Assembly: GCF_014596725.1 (NCBI RefSeq)
Contig: NZ_JACVEG010000008.1
Span: forward strand, 132,020 to 196,019
Source: Vibrio sp. Y2-5
GTDB lineage: Bacteria; Pseudomonadota; Gammaproteobacteria; Enterobacterales; Vibrionaceae
Direction of reading: 5' to 3'
Length of the DNA stretch: 64,000 nucleotides
The notes below the pieces were generated by a model, which saw nothing but the letters and a program-made list of their open reading frames with translations, searched no databases and was not told the DNA's origin. Below are positions 53,786-62,600 of the stretch, one piece after another. Within the stretch, counting starts at the first letter, position 1; each line of letters starts with the position of its first letter. Both the position numbers and the translations under genes were made by a program.

Positions 53786-54553
53786 ATGTTCTATTTACCA
53801 AGTCATTTAATTAATCGTTCTGTAACAGTCGCTCTCATTGGTGCTGGTGGCACAGGTTCATTTCTAGCGGCTGAATTGGTGACTTTGAAACACGTAATGG
53901 AAATCTTTTCACCTGAATCCAGTTTAAATGTCACTGTTTTCGATGGGGGAGTGGTGACAGAAGCTAACTGTATCCGTCAAAATTTCTATAAAAGTCAAAT
54001 TGGAATGAACAAAGCGGCAGCAACTGCGTGGACAACCAATAATCTACACGGTTGTAACTTCCAAGCGATAGAAAGAAATGCAACAGCAGACGAACTCTCC
54101 AATTTTGATCTGATTATTACGTGCGTTGACATTCCTTCAATCCGCTACCAAATTCATCAGAAAACAAAAAACAAATACCGAAATATCATATGGTTAGACA
54201 CTGGCAACAACGATACTGCTGGTCAGATTATCTTAGGGGAACTGGCTAATGGAACTAATTCTGAAAAACTGCTTCCTACAGTTTGTGATCTGTATGACTT
54301 CTCGGAACAGTCAGACGAGCAGGGCAACAAGAAATCTTGTTCTGCAATGGAAAGTCTAAGCAAACAAAATCTAGGGGTGAATGCCACTTCAGCAAGACAT
54401 GCAGCACAATTACTGACCAATCTATTTACAAAGGGGTATATTGAATATCACGGTACTTACTTCAATACTGAAGACTTAAGCTCTAACCCGATTAAAATTG
54501 ATCCAGAGGTTTGGGCTGTTCATGGCTACAAGCCAACCGCAAAGGCTAAATAA
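53786..54553 (+). CDS. PRTRC system ThiF-family protein, E1-like
   Basis: 255 residues. The Rossmann box ALIGAGGTGSFLAAEL (residues about 13-28), a following acidic strand VFDGGVVTEANCIRQNF and the ATP/metal-binding pattern of ThiF/MoeB/E1 enzymes are visible. Cys in KKSCSAMESL is a candidate active-site cysteine. E1-like enzymes adenylate the C-terminus of a ubiquitin-like partner, here probably protein C. AGGGG precedes the ATG. Confidence 0.88.
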   Translation: MFYLPSHLINRSVTVALIGAGGTGSFLAAELVTLKHVMEIFSPESSLNVTVFDGGVVTEANCIRQNFYKSQIGMNKAAATAWTTNNLHGCNFQAIERNATADELSNFDLIITCVDIPSIRYQIHQKTKNKYRNIIWLDTGNNDTAGQIILGELANGTNSEKLLPTVCDLYDFSEQSDEQGNKKSCSAMESLSKQNLGVNATSARHAAQLLTNLFTKGYIEYHGTYFNTEDLSSNPIKIDPEVWAVHGYKPTAKAK

Positions 54554-54657
54554 CGTAACATTTGTTGGAGTATTAGAAAGCGCAACTAATAATATTGAGT
54601 ACCTTAATATTTTCAGATACCATGAAGATTCTATGACGTAATTAACGTCGAAAAGTA

Positions 54658-54667
54658 GCCGAAAGGC
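54658..54667 (+). promoter_or_regulatory. GAAA-tetraloop leader hairpin, copy 6
   Basis: GCC-GAAA-GGC upstream of ATCAAGGAG of the 54691 gene. Confidence 0.45.
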
Positions 54668-54690
54668 ACTAGTAATCAAGGAGAAATATC

Positions 54691-55107
54691 ATGGTATTCA
54701 TGCCAAGCAAAGCAACCATTCTAGCAGATAACATAGTGCGACTACCTGACGTAGATTCCGGCCCAAGTCAGAACCTAATCAGAGTTCACAATTCCAATAT
54801 GAAGCCATTTCGAAGACGTATGCCTGTCGTCATTCATAACATCGATAGTGGCAAATGGACGATTCGATACATTGTTGGAGGTAATTCCCTCAAAGGACTT
54901 ACGAAAACAAGTGTTGGTCTAGATTACGATGCCTATGTTGAGCTAGGGATTGATCGAGCCAAAAAACCTTACAATCTGGTTGTAAAAAAAGCCAATATAG
55001 CACAGGTCAATATTTGGCTAATGAGGTCACCAGATGCAATAGCGAAATACGGTGCCATATGGGGTGTTGTTGGCACAGTTCTTGGGCTTGTTAGCTTCTT
55101 CGTTTAA
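54691..55107 (+). CDS. Small tail-anchored membrane protein, 138 aa
   Basis: Not recognised. A soluble N-terminal 110 residues with beta-rich character and one C-terminal hydrophobic segment (YGAIWGVVGTVLGLVSFFV), so probably tail-anchored. Its position after ThiF, 137 bp away behind a separate leader hairpin, makes a link to PRTRC possible but unproven. Confidence 0.66.
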   Translation: MVFMPSKATILADNIVRLPDVDSGPSQNLIRVHNSNMKPFRRRMPVVIHNIDSGKWTIRYIVGGNSLKGLTKTSVGLDYDAYVELGIDRAKKPYNLVVKKANIAQVNIWLMRSPDAIAKYGAIWGVVGTVLGLVSFFV

Positions 55108-55151
55108 TTGTTTATCACACATATTCTGATTTGTAATAAAAGGAAATGACG

Positions 55152-55355
55152 ATGTTGGATAGAACAAGTTACGAAACTGTTAGAATTTATGCTTATCAAG
55201 CGCAAAGTGCTCAAATAAAACCCATACCAAGATTTATACGTAAAGCTTTTGCCAGAACCCTAATCCACCGAGCGTGGTTACAAGGTTATACCGGTTCATT
55301 TCTTACATCAGTAACGGAAAGAACATGTAAATACAATGCGTATACTCAACCTTAA
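55152..55355 (+). CDS. Hypothetical protein, 67 aa
   Basis: Not recognised. Basic. ATG 55152 is preferred to 55146 because AAGGA then has usable spacing. Ends shortly before a bidirectional terminator. Confidence 0.6.
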   Translation: MLDRTSYETVRIYAYQAQSAQIKPIPRFIRKAFARTLIHRAWLQGYTGSFLTSVTERTCKYNAYTQP

Positions 55356-55377
55356 CTGTAAGTTGTACGTAAAACAC

Positions 55378-55408
55378 AAAAAAGCCAGCGTATAATGCTG
55401 GCTTTTTT
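55378..55408. terminator. Bidirectional terminator
   Basis: AAAAAAGCCAGC (55378-55389) and GCTGGCTTTTTT (55397-55408), a perfect 12-bp stem between convergent genes. Confidence 0.92.
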
Positions 55409-55426
55409 CGTTATATTTCCAGATGA

Positions 55427-56047
55427 CTAGCGGTAACGGTGTCCGTGATCATGATCAGAGTCGTGACTATTGTGATAACAGCTTTCATCTCTAACAGACC
55501 TAATCTTAGTATAACTGCGAACAACTCTTGTTGAGCAAGTATTGGTAGATGTATTCCAATAGTAGGCATAAGTTGTATAAGTTGTACGTGTATCGCTTGT
55601 GTGGTTACTAGTACAACCTCCACCCGCAGATTGGGTTCTAGTAAAACTACCTCTAGCAACGCACATAGCCGCCGCATTATTTTTTTTACTTATTAGTGTC
55701 TGATTGGTTACACAGTTCGGAGAATCCCAAGAATAAGTCACTCTATAGGTATAATCGTAATACCCCGAAGTCCTGGTGTAGTTATAAGAAGGCTTTGACA
55801 AACAAACCTGCATGAGTGCATCTAAATTGTTTACGTTCAGCTTAATAGCAGCTATGCGGGCTTTATTGTCGTCAATCTGATTTTCAGTATCACTAGTATC
55901 GTTCACTTGCGTTAGTGTACCGTTACTTATTGAAGACGATGTTATCCCAATTGTTTCCACGTCACCCACGCGATTGATCTTTTGTGCTCCGATTGCATTA
56001 AATGCCACAACGATAAGAAGAAGTGGAATTACACGTTTTGATTTCAT
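55427..56047 (-). CDS. Secreted protein with His-rich tail, 206 aa
   Basis: Not recognised. A signal peptide (MKSKRVIPLLLIVVAFNAIG) is followed by a Thr/Ser/Tyr-rich body with many Cys and a C-terminus rich in His and Asp (HNSHDSDHDHGHRYR) that could bind metal ions. ACAGGA precedes the ATG. It lies in tandem with the 56069 gene and opposite to the protease gene. Confidence 0.68.
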   Translation of the reverse strand: MKSKRVIPLLLIVVAFNAIGAQKINRVGDVETIGITSSSISNGTLTQVNDTSDTENQIDDNKARIAAIKLNVNNLDALMQVCLSKPSYNYTRTSGYYDYTYRVTYSWDSPNCVTNQTLISKKNNAAAMCVARGSFTRTQSAGGGCTSNHTSDTRTTYTTYAYYWNTSTNTCSTRVVRSYTKIRSVRDESCYHNSHDSDHDHGHRYR

Positions 56048-56068
56048 TATCAGAATCCTGTCTTGAGA

Positions 56069-56368
56069 TTACTGCAAAGCAGCAACTTTGTGTTCAAGTG
56101 ACGTAATATCAGTAGTATTTGTATCTGCATTGCTCTTAATGGTGTTCAATTTCGCTTTGTTTGCGTTCAATGTCGCAGCTGTAGAGGTCGCAGAAATTGA
56201 TATAGCGTTCACCCCAGAATCAATTTTTGTATAAGCAGTCACACTAACACCGGTTAACTCACCTTTGGAATCCTTAGTATCTTCTTGGGCATTAGCGTTT
56301 GTTAATGCAAAAATATTTAACAATAACATGACTTTGAGAATAGACCGTTTAGACGTATGTGGTAGCAT
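56069..56368 (-). CDS. Secreted small helical protein, 99 aa
   Basis: Not recognised. Signal peptide to about residue 27 (ALTNANA), then a Thr/Ala-rich region with a heptad-like C-terminal helix (NTTDITSLEHKVAAL). Probably exported and forming a coiled coil. Upstream gene of the 55427 protein; both are likely one transcript. Confidence 0.62.
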   Translation of the reverse strand: MLPHTSKRSILKVMLLLNIFALTNANAQEDTKDSKGELTGVSVTAYTKIDSGVNAISISATSTAATLNANKAKLNTIKSNADTNTTDITSLEHKVAALQ

Positions 56369-56481
56369 ATTGAAATCGCCTTATCTGTTTACAAGTGATA
56401 TGCAGTAATTATACAACACTTCCCACATAATTAAATATTGTTTATAATTCAACCTCTACAACCCTCACCATTGGGGGAGTT

Positions 56482-56491
56482 TTCGAAAGAA
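56482..56491 (+). promoter_or_regulatory. GAAA-tetraloop leader hairpin, copy 7
   Basis: TTC-GAAA-GAA upstream of AACAAGGAG of the protease gene. A TATAAT box lies near 56440. Confidence 0.4.
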
Positions 56492-56510
56492 TTTTAAACA
56501 AGGAGCATTT

Positions 56511-58100
56511 ATGAAAACAAAACACGTTTTGGCTGGTTTACTAGCACTATCTTCAGCACCACTTTACGCTGTGGAGAACGGTACTGCTGTAACTGAATCC
56601 CAATACGATGCAATGAATTACTTTGTAAACATTGTGACGGATAAGGGTTCTTGCGGTGGGCAGTTAATCGCAGGTCAGTGGATCTTAACGGCTCGCCACT
56701 GTACTTCATCTTGGGATGCAGACGGAAGTGGCGATAAAAGTGATGATTTAGCTACCGACGGTGACACCATAACAATTAAAGTTTACCAAGGGGTAGGCGG
56801 TTATGTGGGTTATTACGACGGTAATTCCCGACTTGTTTATGACGGAGACGGACAAATTTACACTATGGGCGGACAAACAGAGGCCCTGAGTGTGATTGAA
56901 ACTCTTTGGAACAACTCTGGTATTGAAGCTGCACTTTCATCCATCTTTTTAGAAGGTAATATGTCAGATGGCTCACTCGTTGAAACTGCGTACACATATG
57001 ACAATGTAGACGTAAATTTCAGTGATATTGATGATTCTGATTTGGCGTTAATCAAGCTTGATGATGCTATAGCGTATAAAACAACCTTGAAACTGGGTTT
57101 AATCTCAGATTTTGAGCAACTTTTTTCCGTTTTTCCTTCTTCAATGGCTGGCATCGTAGATTGGACTAATACTCAAACCATGAACACTGATCAAACGTTC
57201 ACTTATTACGGTTGGGGTAAAACAGCGAATAATACGACACCTTCAGAAATGCGCTACGGAACTCAGACAGTAAAAATGCTTCCAATGGATGTATCTTGTA
57301 CTTACTGGGTATCTTTCAAAATTGTAAATGAAAGTGATGGTACGTATACAACTGACGATTCAAATAAGTATGACTGTACTCAAGATGCATACAATACGTT
57401 TACATCTAATAGTACGTTTCATTCATACTTTCCTGAACTTTCTGTAGATATTAACACCTACATGGAAGCGGAAGGGGATGATGCACTATCTGGCGATAGT
57501 GGTACTGCTTTGATGATTGATAATACAATGTACGGAGTAACCAGCTCTACAGCATTCGGATTATCAAGCAACTATCAAAGTCTTGAATCTCAAATGTCAT
57601 TTATTCTCGGAAAGATCGATGGGCTGAATGTGCCTACTAAAATGGAGTTCTTAAATAGCGACAACGTAACATCGTTCGATATTGAAGTTCAAAATTTAAG
57701 TGCATCTTCTCAAGCCTTGGATATCGCAACTACTGAAACTGGTGTAATACTGGATACAAGTGACTGCGACGCATATTCATTCTTGGAGAGCCTAGCGTCA
57801 TGTACAATAAGCGTAACACTTGATAGTGAGTTCGATGCTTCAGAATTTACGATTCAGGTTAATGGCTCAACAAATACTGTAGTTAGCTTTGTCGATTCAT
57901 ACACTGGCGACCTTTACAAAGGGGCTAGTGACGGTTCAGATGATGTCACCAGTATCGATGGTAATGATGATTCAAGTTCTGACAGCAGCACCTCCGGTAG
58001 CGGTGGCGGTGGCGGTGGTGGTTCTACAGGGCCATTAGCGTTAATCGGATTGCTAGGAGCATTGATTCTACGTCGTAAAGAGCAGAAAAAGTGTTTGTAA
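56511..58100 (+). CDS. Trypsin-like serine protease with GlyGly-CTERM tail
   Basis: Secreted protease. Signal peptide to APLYA (residue 20), then a start resembling the trypsin fold. Catalytic triad: His63 in TARHC, Asp177 in DSDLALIKLD, Ser330 in GDSGT. After a C-terminal beta domain come a Ser/Asp linker, a poly-Gly stretch, a hydrophobic helix (PLALIGLLGALIL) and a basic end (RRKEQKK): a GlyGly-CTERM sorting signal, known from Vibrio VesA/B/C-type proteases exported by type II secretion and processed by rhombosortase. Those enzymes must come from the host chromosome. Confidence 0.9.
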   Translation: MKTKHVLAGLLALSSAPLYAVENGTAVTESQYDAMNYFVNIVTDKGSCGGQLIAGQWILTARHCTSSWDADGSGDKSDDLATDGDTITIKVYQGVGGYVGYYDGNSRLVYDGDGQIYTMGGQTEALSVIETLWNNSGIEAALSSIFLEGNMSDGSLVETAYTYDNVDVNFSDIDDSDLALIKLDDAIAYKTTLKLGLISDFEQLFSVFPSSMAGIVDWTNTQTMNTDQTFTYYGWGKTANNTTPSEMRYGTQTVKMLPMDVSCTYWVSFKIVNESDGTYTTDDSNKYDCTQDAYNTFTSNSTFHSYFPELSVDINTYMEAEGDDALSGDSGTALMIDNTMYGVTSSTAFGLSSNYQSLESQMSFILGKIDGLNVPTKMEFLNSDNVTSFDIEVQNLSASSQALDIATTETGVILDTSDCDAYSFLESLASCTISVTLDSEFDASEFTIQVNGSTNTVVSFVDSYTGDLYKGASDGSDDVTSIDGNDDSSSDSSTSGSGGGGGGGSTGPLALIGLLGALILRRKEQKKCL

Positions 58101-58148
58101 TAATTACGGTTATTACAAATAACGGGTGAAAACCAAACCTTATACAAT

Positions 58149-58179
58149 AAAAGACCTCGTGAGCAATCAGAGGTCTTTT
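58149..58179. terminator. Terminator between protease and ATPase genes
   Basis: AAAAGACCTC (58149-58158) pairs with GAGGTCTTTT (58170-58179), usable in both directions. Confidence 0.85.
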
Positions 58180-58281
58180 ATCTTTTAGTACGTTAATAAC
58201 TGGCATTACTACAAAGAATGTTTATTCGCGCCACTCAACATGGTTTGGCCAAGAATTTATAATACTTGCCTGACTAAATTC

Positions 58282-59193
58282 TTAAGACCGTCTAAGAGAA
58301 CCGATAGACATCCCATTCGGGTTCACACACACAAACGGATAGGCATATCTTCCGATACGATTGATAAGATTATCTAAAGCAGTTGGCTTTTTGATTAGAG
58401 TAAAATCAGAAGACCAACACATTCCGGCAACTGCAGCGAAACCAATAGATTTTTCATTAACGATCAAACGTTCAAATAAATTTGAATCCTGGTCAACTAA
58501 AAGAATCAAGCCTCCTTCAGCAACATAGTCTTGGATGTATTTAGCGAATCTTTTATCGACATCATCTGAAGACGTGCCCAAAAGCCCGCCCTCCAGTTGA
58601 ATACTAAGCTCATCAATTACTAAAAGAGTTTGAGCACTCGGTTCTGGGAGGGTTCTTAACTTAAAATTAGTTCTGCGTTCATTGTCGATTAAAGTAATTT
58701 TCCCCGGGTAAACATGCGATAGCCGAGCTAATTCGTTAAGAGCCATGTCATCAGGATGCTTAATTTGTTTTTCCAAAAAGTAACTGAAACCAAATCCGTC
58801 TAAATAATCTATGCTGAACCCCTGCTTTAAAGCTTCCTCCATAATCGATGAGGCTAAAATAGATTTGCCAGTCCCTGCTCTTCCATAAATTAACCCCACC
58901 CCACGCTGCCCTGTTAAAGACAACTCAGGCCTTACGAAATCTGCCAATTCGGGTTCAGGATCATCGGGTAATAAACTATGAAGAGAAATCGTAATGCTCT
59001 GAGATTGAGCCAATTCATGAGCTTTCAATAACTCAACAGCCTTATCCCAAGGCAGGCTAATCCCGTTAATTACAGCACACTCGTTAAGAGCTTCCGTTTT
59101 AGATATGTTCCGTTGTTTTTTTAGGGCGGTTGCATCTTGCTTAACACGCGAAACTGAACGACCGCTAGGGAATCTAAGGTGAGAAGTATTCAT
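58282..59193 (-). CDS. P-loop ATPase with plasmid-type N-terminal motif, 303 aa
   Basis: An ATPase domain with Walker A GRAGTGKS (104-111) and Walker B LLVIDE (190-195). The first 50 residues (FPSGRSVSRVKQDATALKK, then ALNECAVINGI..PWDKA) are a module I associate with several plasmid-encoded proteins, possibly an adaptor. It could be a transfer or DNA-handling ATPase, but no specific family is identified. Start has AAAGGAAAGG upstream. Divergent from the DUF6884 gene across a 270-bp control region. Confidence 0.65.
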   Translation of the reverse strand: MNTSHLRFPSGRSVSRVKQDATALKKQRNISKTEALNECAVINGISLPWDKAVELLKAHELAQSQSITISLHSLLPDDPEPELADFVRPELSLTGQRGVGLIYGRAGTGKSILASSIMEEALKQGFSIDYLDGFGFSYFLEKQIKHPDDMALNELARLSHVYPGKITLIDNERRTNFKLRTLPEPSAQTLLVIDELSIQLEGGLLGTSSDDVDKRFAKYIQDYVAEGGLILLVDQDSNLFERLIVNEKSIGFAAVAGMCWSSDFTLIKKPTALDNLINRIGRYAYPFVCVNPNGMSIGSLRRS

Positions 59194-59461
59194 TATGCCT
59201 TTCCTTTAAAACAGATACCGGAGCCGACTACACGAGTACCTGCTATGAAAAAACATAGTTACTCAGAAGAATTGTATACAGATGACTATCGTAGGGGTCT
59301 TCGCCAAGGTCGGCTAAACGAGCATTCTGCAGGTGCTCTGTCAATATAGTAACTGGGTATACGAATGGACTTCAAGATGATAATCAAAAATGTTCACTAT
59401 CCTCATGTACAACATTGCCTAAATTAAGAAAGATATAAAATCGAATTCCTCAACGTAATTA

Positions 59462-61165
59462 ATGGAATTTGCAATGTTAGAAACATGTTCGAAACCAGTT
59501 TTAATTATCGGGTGCAGTGATTCAAAAGTGAGTTTTCCAGCAAAAGCTTCAAATCTTTATCAAGGCCCAATCTACAAAACCTTGCGTTCGAACTTAGGGG
59601 ATAATTTTTTTGAATATTTCGAGGTATTCATACTTAGTGGTGGGCATGGTTTAATCTCTGGGGATACAATTCTAGTACCATACGACAAACCTATGTACAA
59701 ACTAATAAAGAGGAATGAAAGCGCGATAAATCAATACTGTGAAAAACACTCAAGCACTACCATTTCCTTGCTTAAGGCCATTCCAAACAAAGCTGAACGT
59801 GAAGTTTTTTGCTTCCTGACCAACAACTACATGGGAGTTTTTAAGAAGCTATTACACGGGACTAAATTTGACTCATTCTGGACTAGCTTTAAAAGCCATT
59901 ATATTTGCGAAGGTCATGAAGGTATCGGTGAACTACTGGGGAGATTGAAAAAACTCTGTATCTCAGTAAAGAGCCCTGCCCAATCCTTACCTACTGTTTT
60001 TAGGTCTGGGATATCTAACAGAACAGAAACCGCGTACATTTCTGCTGGTTGCTGTGGTGGCTCGTCGTTAGCACATACAAACTTAAATAAGAACCGAGAC
60101 TTACTAGCGGAACTTTTAGATTCCTTAAAATTTGGGGCGCTTTTCCTTGATAATGGTTTAATCAGTAAATTAACCAGTAACACTAAGATGGATTCAAACT
60201 GGGTATTTACGCAATACGAAAAGATAGTTGAAAAACTTCCTCGTAAGCTTGCTAAAAATCTATATATCGTTATTCCTGATAGTGTTGATGACCCTGCTGA
60301 AGCTGAACGTATAGTGGTTCAGCATAAAAAACAAATTATAAAATTATCAAGGAAAGCTAATCTAATCCTGCCTATACATCGATCGGAAGATATTCGTAAA
60401 AACACGAGAGTATTACTTAAACACCTTAAGTATGCCGAACTGGTATTAGGCGTCCCATGTCTAACAAAACCAGGGCTTGACCTTGCTTTATCAACTAGAG
60501 ATATCGATGCATTGTTCAGTATGAATAAACCTAATGGAGAACCATGTTTTCGGCGTGTGCATTTTCTAGGAATGAGTGAAGTTAGCACTAAGAACAAATT
60601 AAACCCTCGCCTTCTACTTGCAAAACTCCATTCAGTTCAGGTAACAATGGATACAAATAGAACTCCAGCAATATTTGGTTATAACAAAAAAGGGTTGAGA
60701 AAAGGATCAAAAATGGCTGAGGTTATTTCTCTTGAATTTTTAAAACCGCAAGTTTCTAAAAACGAGAAATATTCAAACCACTCCTTCCATACGGAGTTCA
60801 TCAAACCCGATAGTGAACCATTTGTTACTCAAAGTTTTTATGACCTCATAGAGGAAAATGTGTTTGCTTGGTGGGATATATACAACAAAATCATGGACAA
60901 CCACCCTACCCTACAGTTTCACTCAATGTTTAGTGAAGATGAGGAAGAAGAAGCTAAGTATATGGCATGGCAAATATCATCACAGGCATGCATTGACCAC
61001 CTCATTTTTGAAGAGTTAAAAGAAAGAAATTGGGCGGAATTCCGATTTTTAATAAGTGACTCCATTGAAGAATTAAGCCCATTTGAAAAGCGGTACAGAG
61101 CGATTCAAGCTCTATTTGACCAACCCAATAGGCAGCCATATCAGATGACAATGAAGTTGACTTAA
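59462..61165 (+). CDS. DUF6884 fused to a tRNA-guanine-transglycosylase-like (DpdA-like) domain
   Basis: 567 residues. The N-terminal part has the DUF6884/YaaA-like pattern IIGCSDSK (15-22), LYQGP, LSGGHGLIS (58-66) and PYDKP (73-77). From residue about 190, a TIM-barrel of the tRNA-guanine-transglycosylase type is suggested by LFLDNGLI (227-234), IVIPDSVDD (269-277), LVLGVPC (327-333), RRVHFLGMS (364-372) and TMDTNRT (395-401), where Asp is a candidate nucleophile. Bacterial and phage DpdA enzymes of this class insert 7-deazaguanine bases into DNA. That role is an inference: no preQ0 synthesis genes are in the window, so a precursor would have to come from the host. ATG 59462 or 59474 may be the start. 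Confidence 0.65.
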   Translation: MEFAMLETCSKPVLIIGCSDSKVSFPAKASNLYQGPIYKTLRSNLGDNFFEYFEVFILSGGHGLISGDTILVPYDKPMYKLIKRNESAINQYCEKHSSTTISLLKAIPNKAEREVFCFLTNNYMGVFKKLLHGTKFDSFWTSFKSHYICEGHEGIGELLGRLKKLCISVKSPAQSLPTVFRSGISNRTETAYISAGCCGGSSLAHTNLNKNRDLLAELLDSLKFGALFLDNGLISKLTSNTKMDSNWVFTQYEKIVEKLPRKLAKNLYIVIPDSVDDPAEAERIVVQHKKQIIKLSRKANLILPIHRSEDIRKNTRVLLKHLKYAELVLGVPCLTKPGLDLALSTRDIDALFSMNKPNGEPCFRRVHFLGMSEVSTKNKLNPRLLLAKLHSVQVTMDTNRTPAIFGYNKKGLRKGSKMAEVISLEFLKPQVSKNEKYSNHSFHTEFIKPDSEPFVTQSFYDLIEENVFAWWDIYNKIMDNHPTLQFHSMFSEDEEEEAKYMAWQISSQACIDHLIFEELKERNWAEFRFLISDSIEELSPFEKRYRAIQALFDQPNRQPYQMTMKLT

Positions 61166-61261
61166 CAAATCTGGCCTTAAAAACCTACAGATGGAAGGTT
61201 TTGTCACAGTTTTATAGGTTGGAAAATTAAGCCGAAAAAACCTAGCTAAGTTAAAAAACCT

Positions 61262-61315
61262 CCTTTAAGGAGAAAAAGCGCCTTTAAGGAGAAAAAGTGC
61301 CTTTGAGGAGAAAAA
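61262..61315 (+). repeat. Three tandem 19-bp repeats upstream of parA
   Basis: CCTTTAAGGAGAAAAAG at 61262 and 61281 and CCTTTGAGGAGAAAAA at 61300, exactly 19 bp apart. The first copy is extended to CTCCTTTAAGGAG (61260-61272), a perfect palindrome. Probably the ParA operator or a partition site. Confidence 0.85.
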
Positions 61316-61379
61316 TCACTTCAATTCTAATTTTTTTCATTTATAGTGGGTACATCAATAGAAACAGGATGCATTATTT

Positions 61380-62600
61380 ATGGAACTCTCCGCAATCGAC
61401 AACATTGGTACTGGTGCAACGAAAGTTCTCAAAAACTTTCATAAATTGAAGCAAATCGTAAAAGACGAACTTACACCAATCACATACAGTCAGTCTGAAC
61501 TATATAAATTATTGAAGTATACTGACCGCCCTATTGCTGCAAATACCTTAGCCAAAGAAATGATTACAATGGCAGAACAAGGGTATGAGTTTAAGCGCAC
61601 ACATGCCAATAGCTACATCTTGAATAGAGATGATTGCATAGCAGTTGCAGATTTCATTGGTGTAAAAAAATACCGAGCAGAAACTGATGGTAAAGCATAC
61701 ATAGTTCAAATTCAGAACCTCAAGGGTGGTGTTGGTAAATCAATGGGTACTAATATGCTAGCGACAGCATTAGTGCATATGCCACGCTATTTGCTTAAGG
61801 ATATTCGTGTTCTCATCGTTGACCTCGATCCTCAATCAACATCAACACAACATAACGCGCCTGAAAATGCGATAAACGAAGGGACTTATACTTCAATCGC
61901 CCTTATGTGTGATGACGCGGACAAAGCCGAAATTGACCAACACGGGATCATAAAGAACGTTGCTCATAATATTGACATTATCCCTTGTAGTACTGGTGAT
62001 GGCTTTTATGCTGATGATTTAGACTTGCCAGAAACACGCGGAAATTACAAATATCAAGAGCTCCTATTAAAGCGCATCATTGAAAAGTACGAGACTGATT
62101 ACGACTTCATTCTACTTGATGCAGGCCCGCACATGGACAAAGTTATGAAGAACTGCTTATGGGCGGTAAATGGTGTGTATATCCCAGTTCCAACAACCTT
62201 TTATGACTTTGATTCAACGCTAAACTTTTTGTCCCGCCTTCCAATTGTAATGAAGCAGTTAGTGGAAGATGGGATGGATTTAAGTAAGCTTGATTTCGTC
62301 AAGCCTTACATTTCTAAATCCAGTAATTCTGAAAACCAGCAAGATAAAGAAGTATATGAGAATGCTTCAATCGATTTGGCAGAAATCTTTGGTCACGAAA
62401 ATACGATTAAAAATGACCTACCCGAAGAAGACGTTTATGAACGTTGTGCAGAAAACGGAGGGACAGTATTTACTATCAAGCCCAAAGACTACCCAGGTTC
62501 CTCTGCACCTTTTAAACGAGCTAAATCAGCTGCCGAAAAATGGGCTAACGAACTAATTACTGGAATGATGACACACCACAAAAAGCGAGGTAGTAACTAA
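61380..62600 (+). CDS. parA: ParA partition ATPase, P1 type
   Basis: Deviant Walker A KGGVGKS (115-121), a Walker A' box LIVDLDPQSTSTQ and Walker B-like FILLDAGP mark a ParA-family ATPase. The N-terminal 110 residues include an HTH-like helical region, as in large (type Ia) ParA proteins of P1-like plasmids and Vibrio chromosome 2, which also repress their own operon. AGGA precedes the ATG. Its ATP-driven waves segregate plasmid copies together with ParB. The stop overlaps the ParB start. Confidence 0.93.
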   Translation: MELSAIDNIGTGATKVLKNFHKLKQIVKDELTPITYSQSELYKLLKYTDRPIAANTLAKEMITMAEQGYEFKRTHANSYILNRDDCIAVADFIGVKKYRAETDGKAYIVQIQNLKGGVGKSMGTNMLATALVHMPRYLLKDIRVLIVDLDPQSTSTQHNAPENAINEGTYTSIALMCDDADKAEIDQHGIIKNVAHNIDIIPCSTGDGFYADDLDLPETRGNYKYQELLLKRIIEKYETDYDFILLDAGPHMDKVMKNCLWAVNGVYIPVPTTFYDFDSTLNFLSRLPIVMKQLVEDGMDLSKLDFVKPYISKSSNSENQQDKEVYENASIDLAEIFGHENTIKNDLPEEDVYERCAENGGTVFTIKPKDYPGSSAPFKRAKSAAEKWANELITGMMTHHKKRGSN

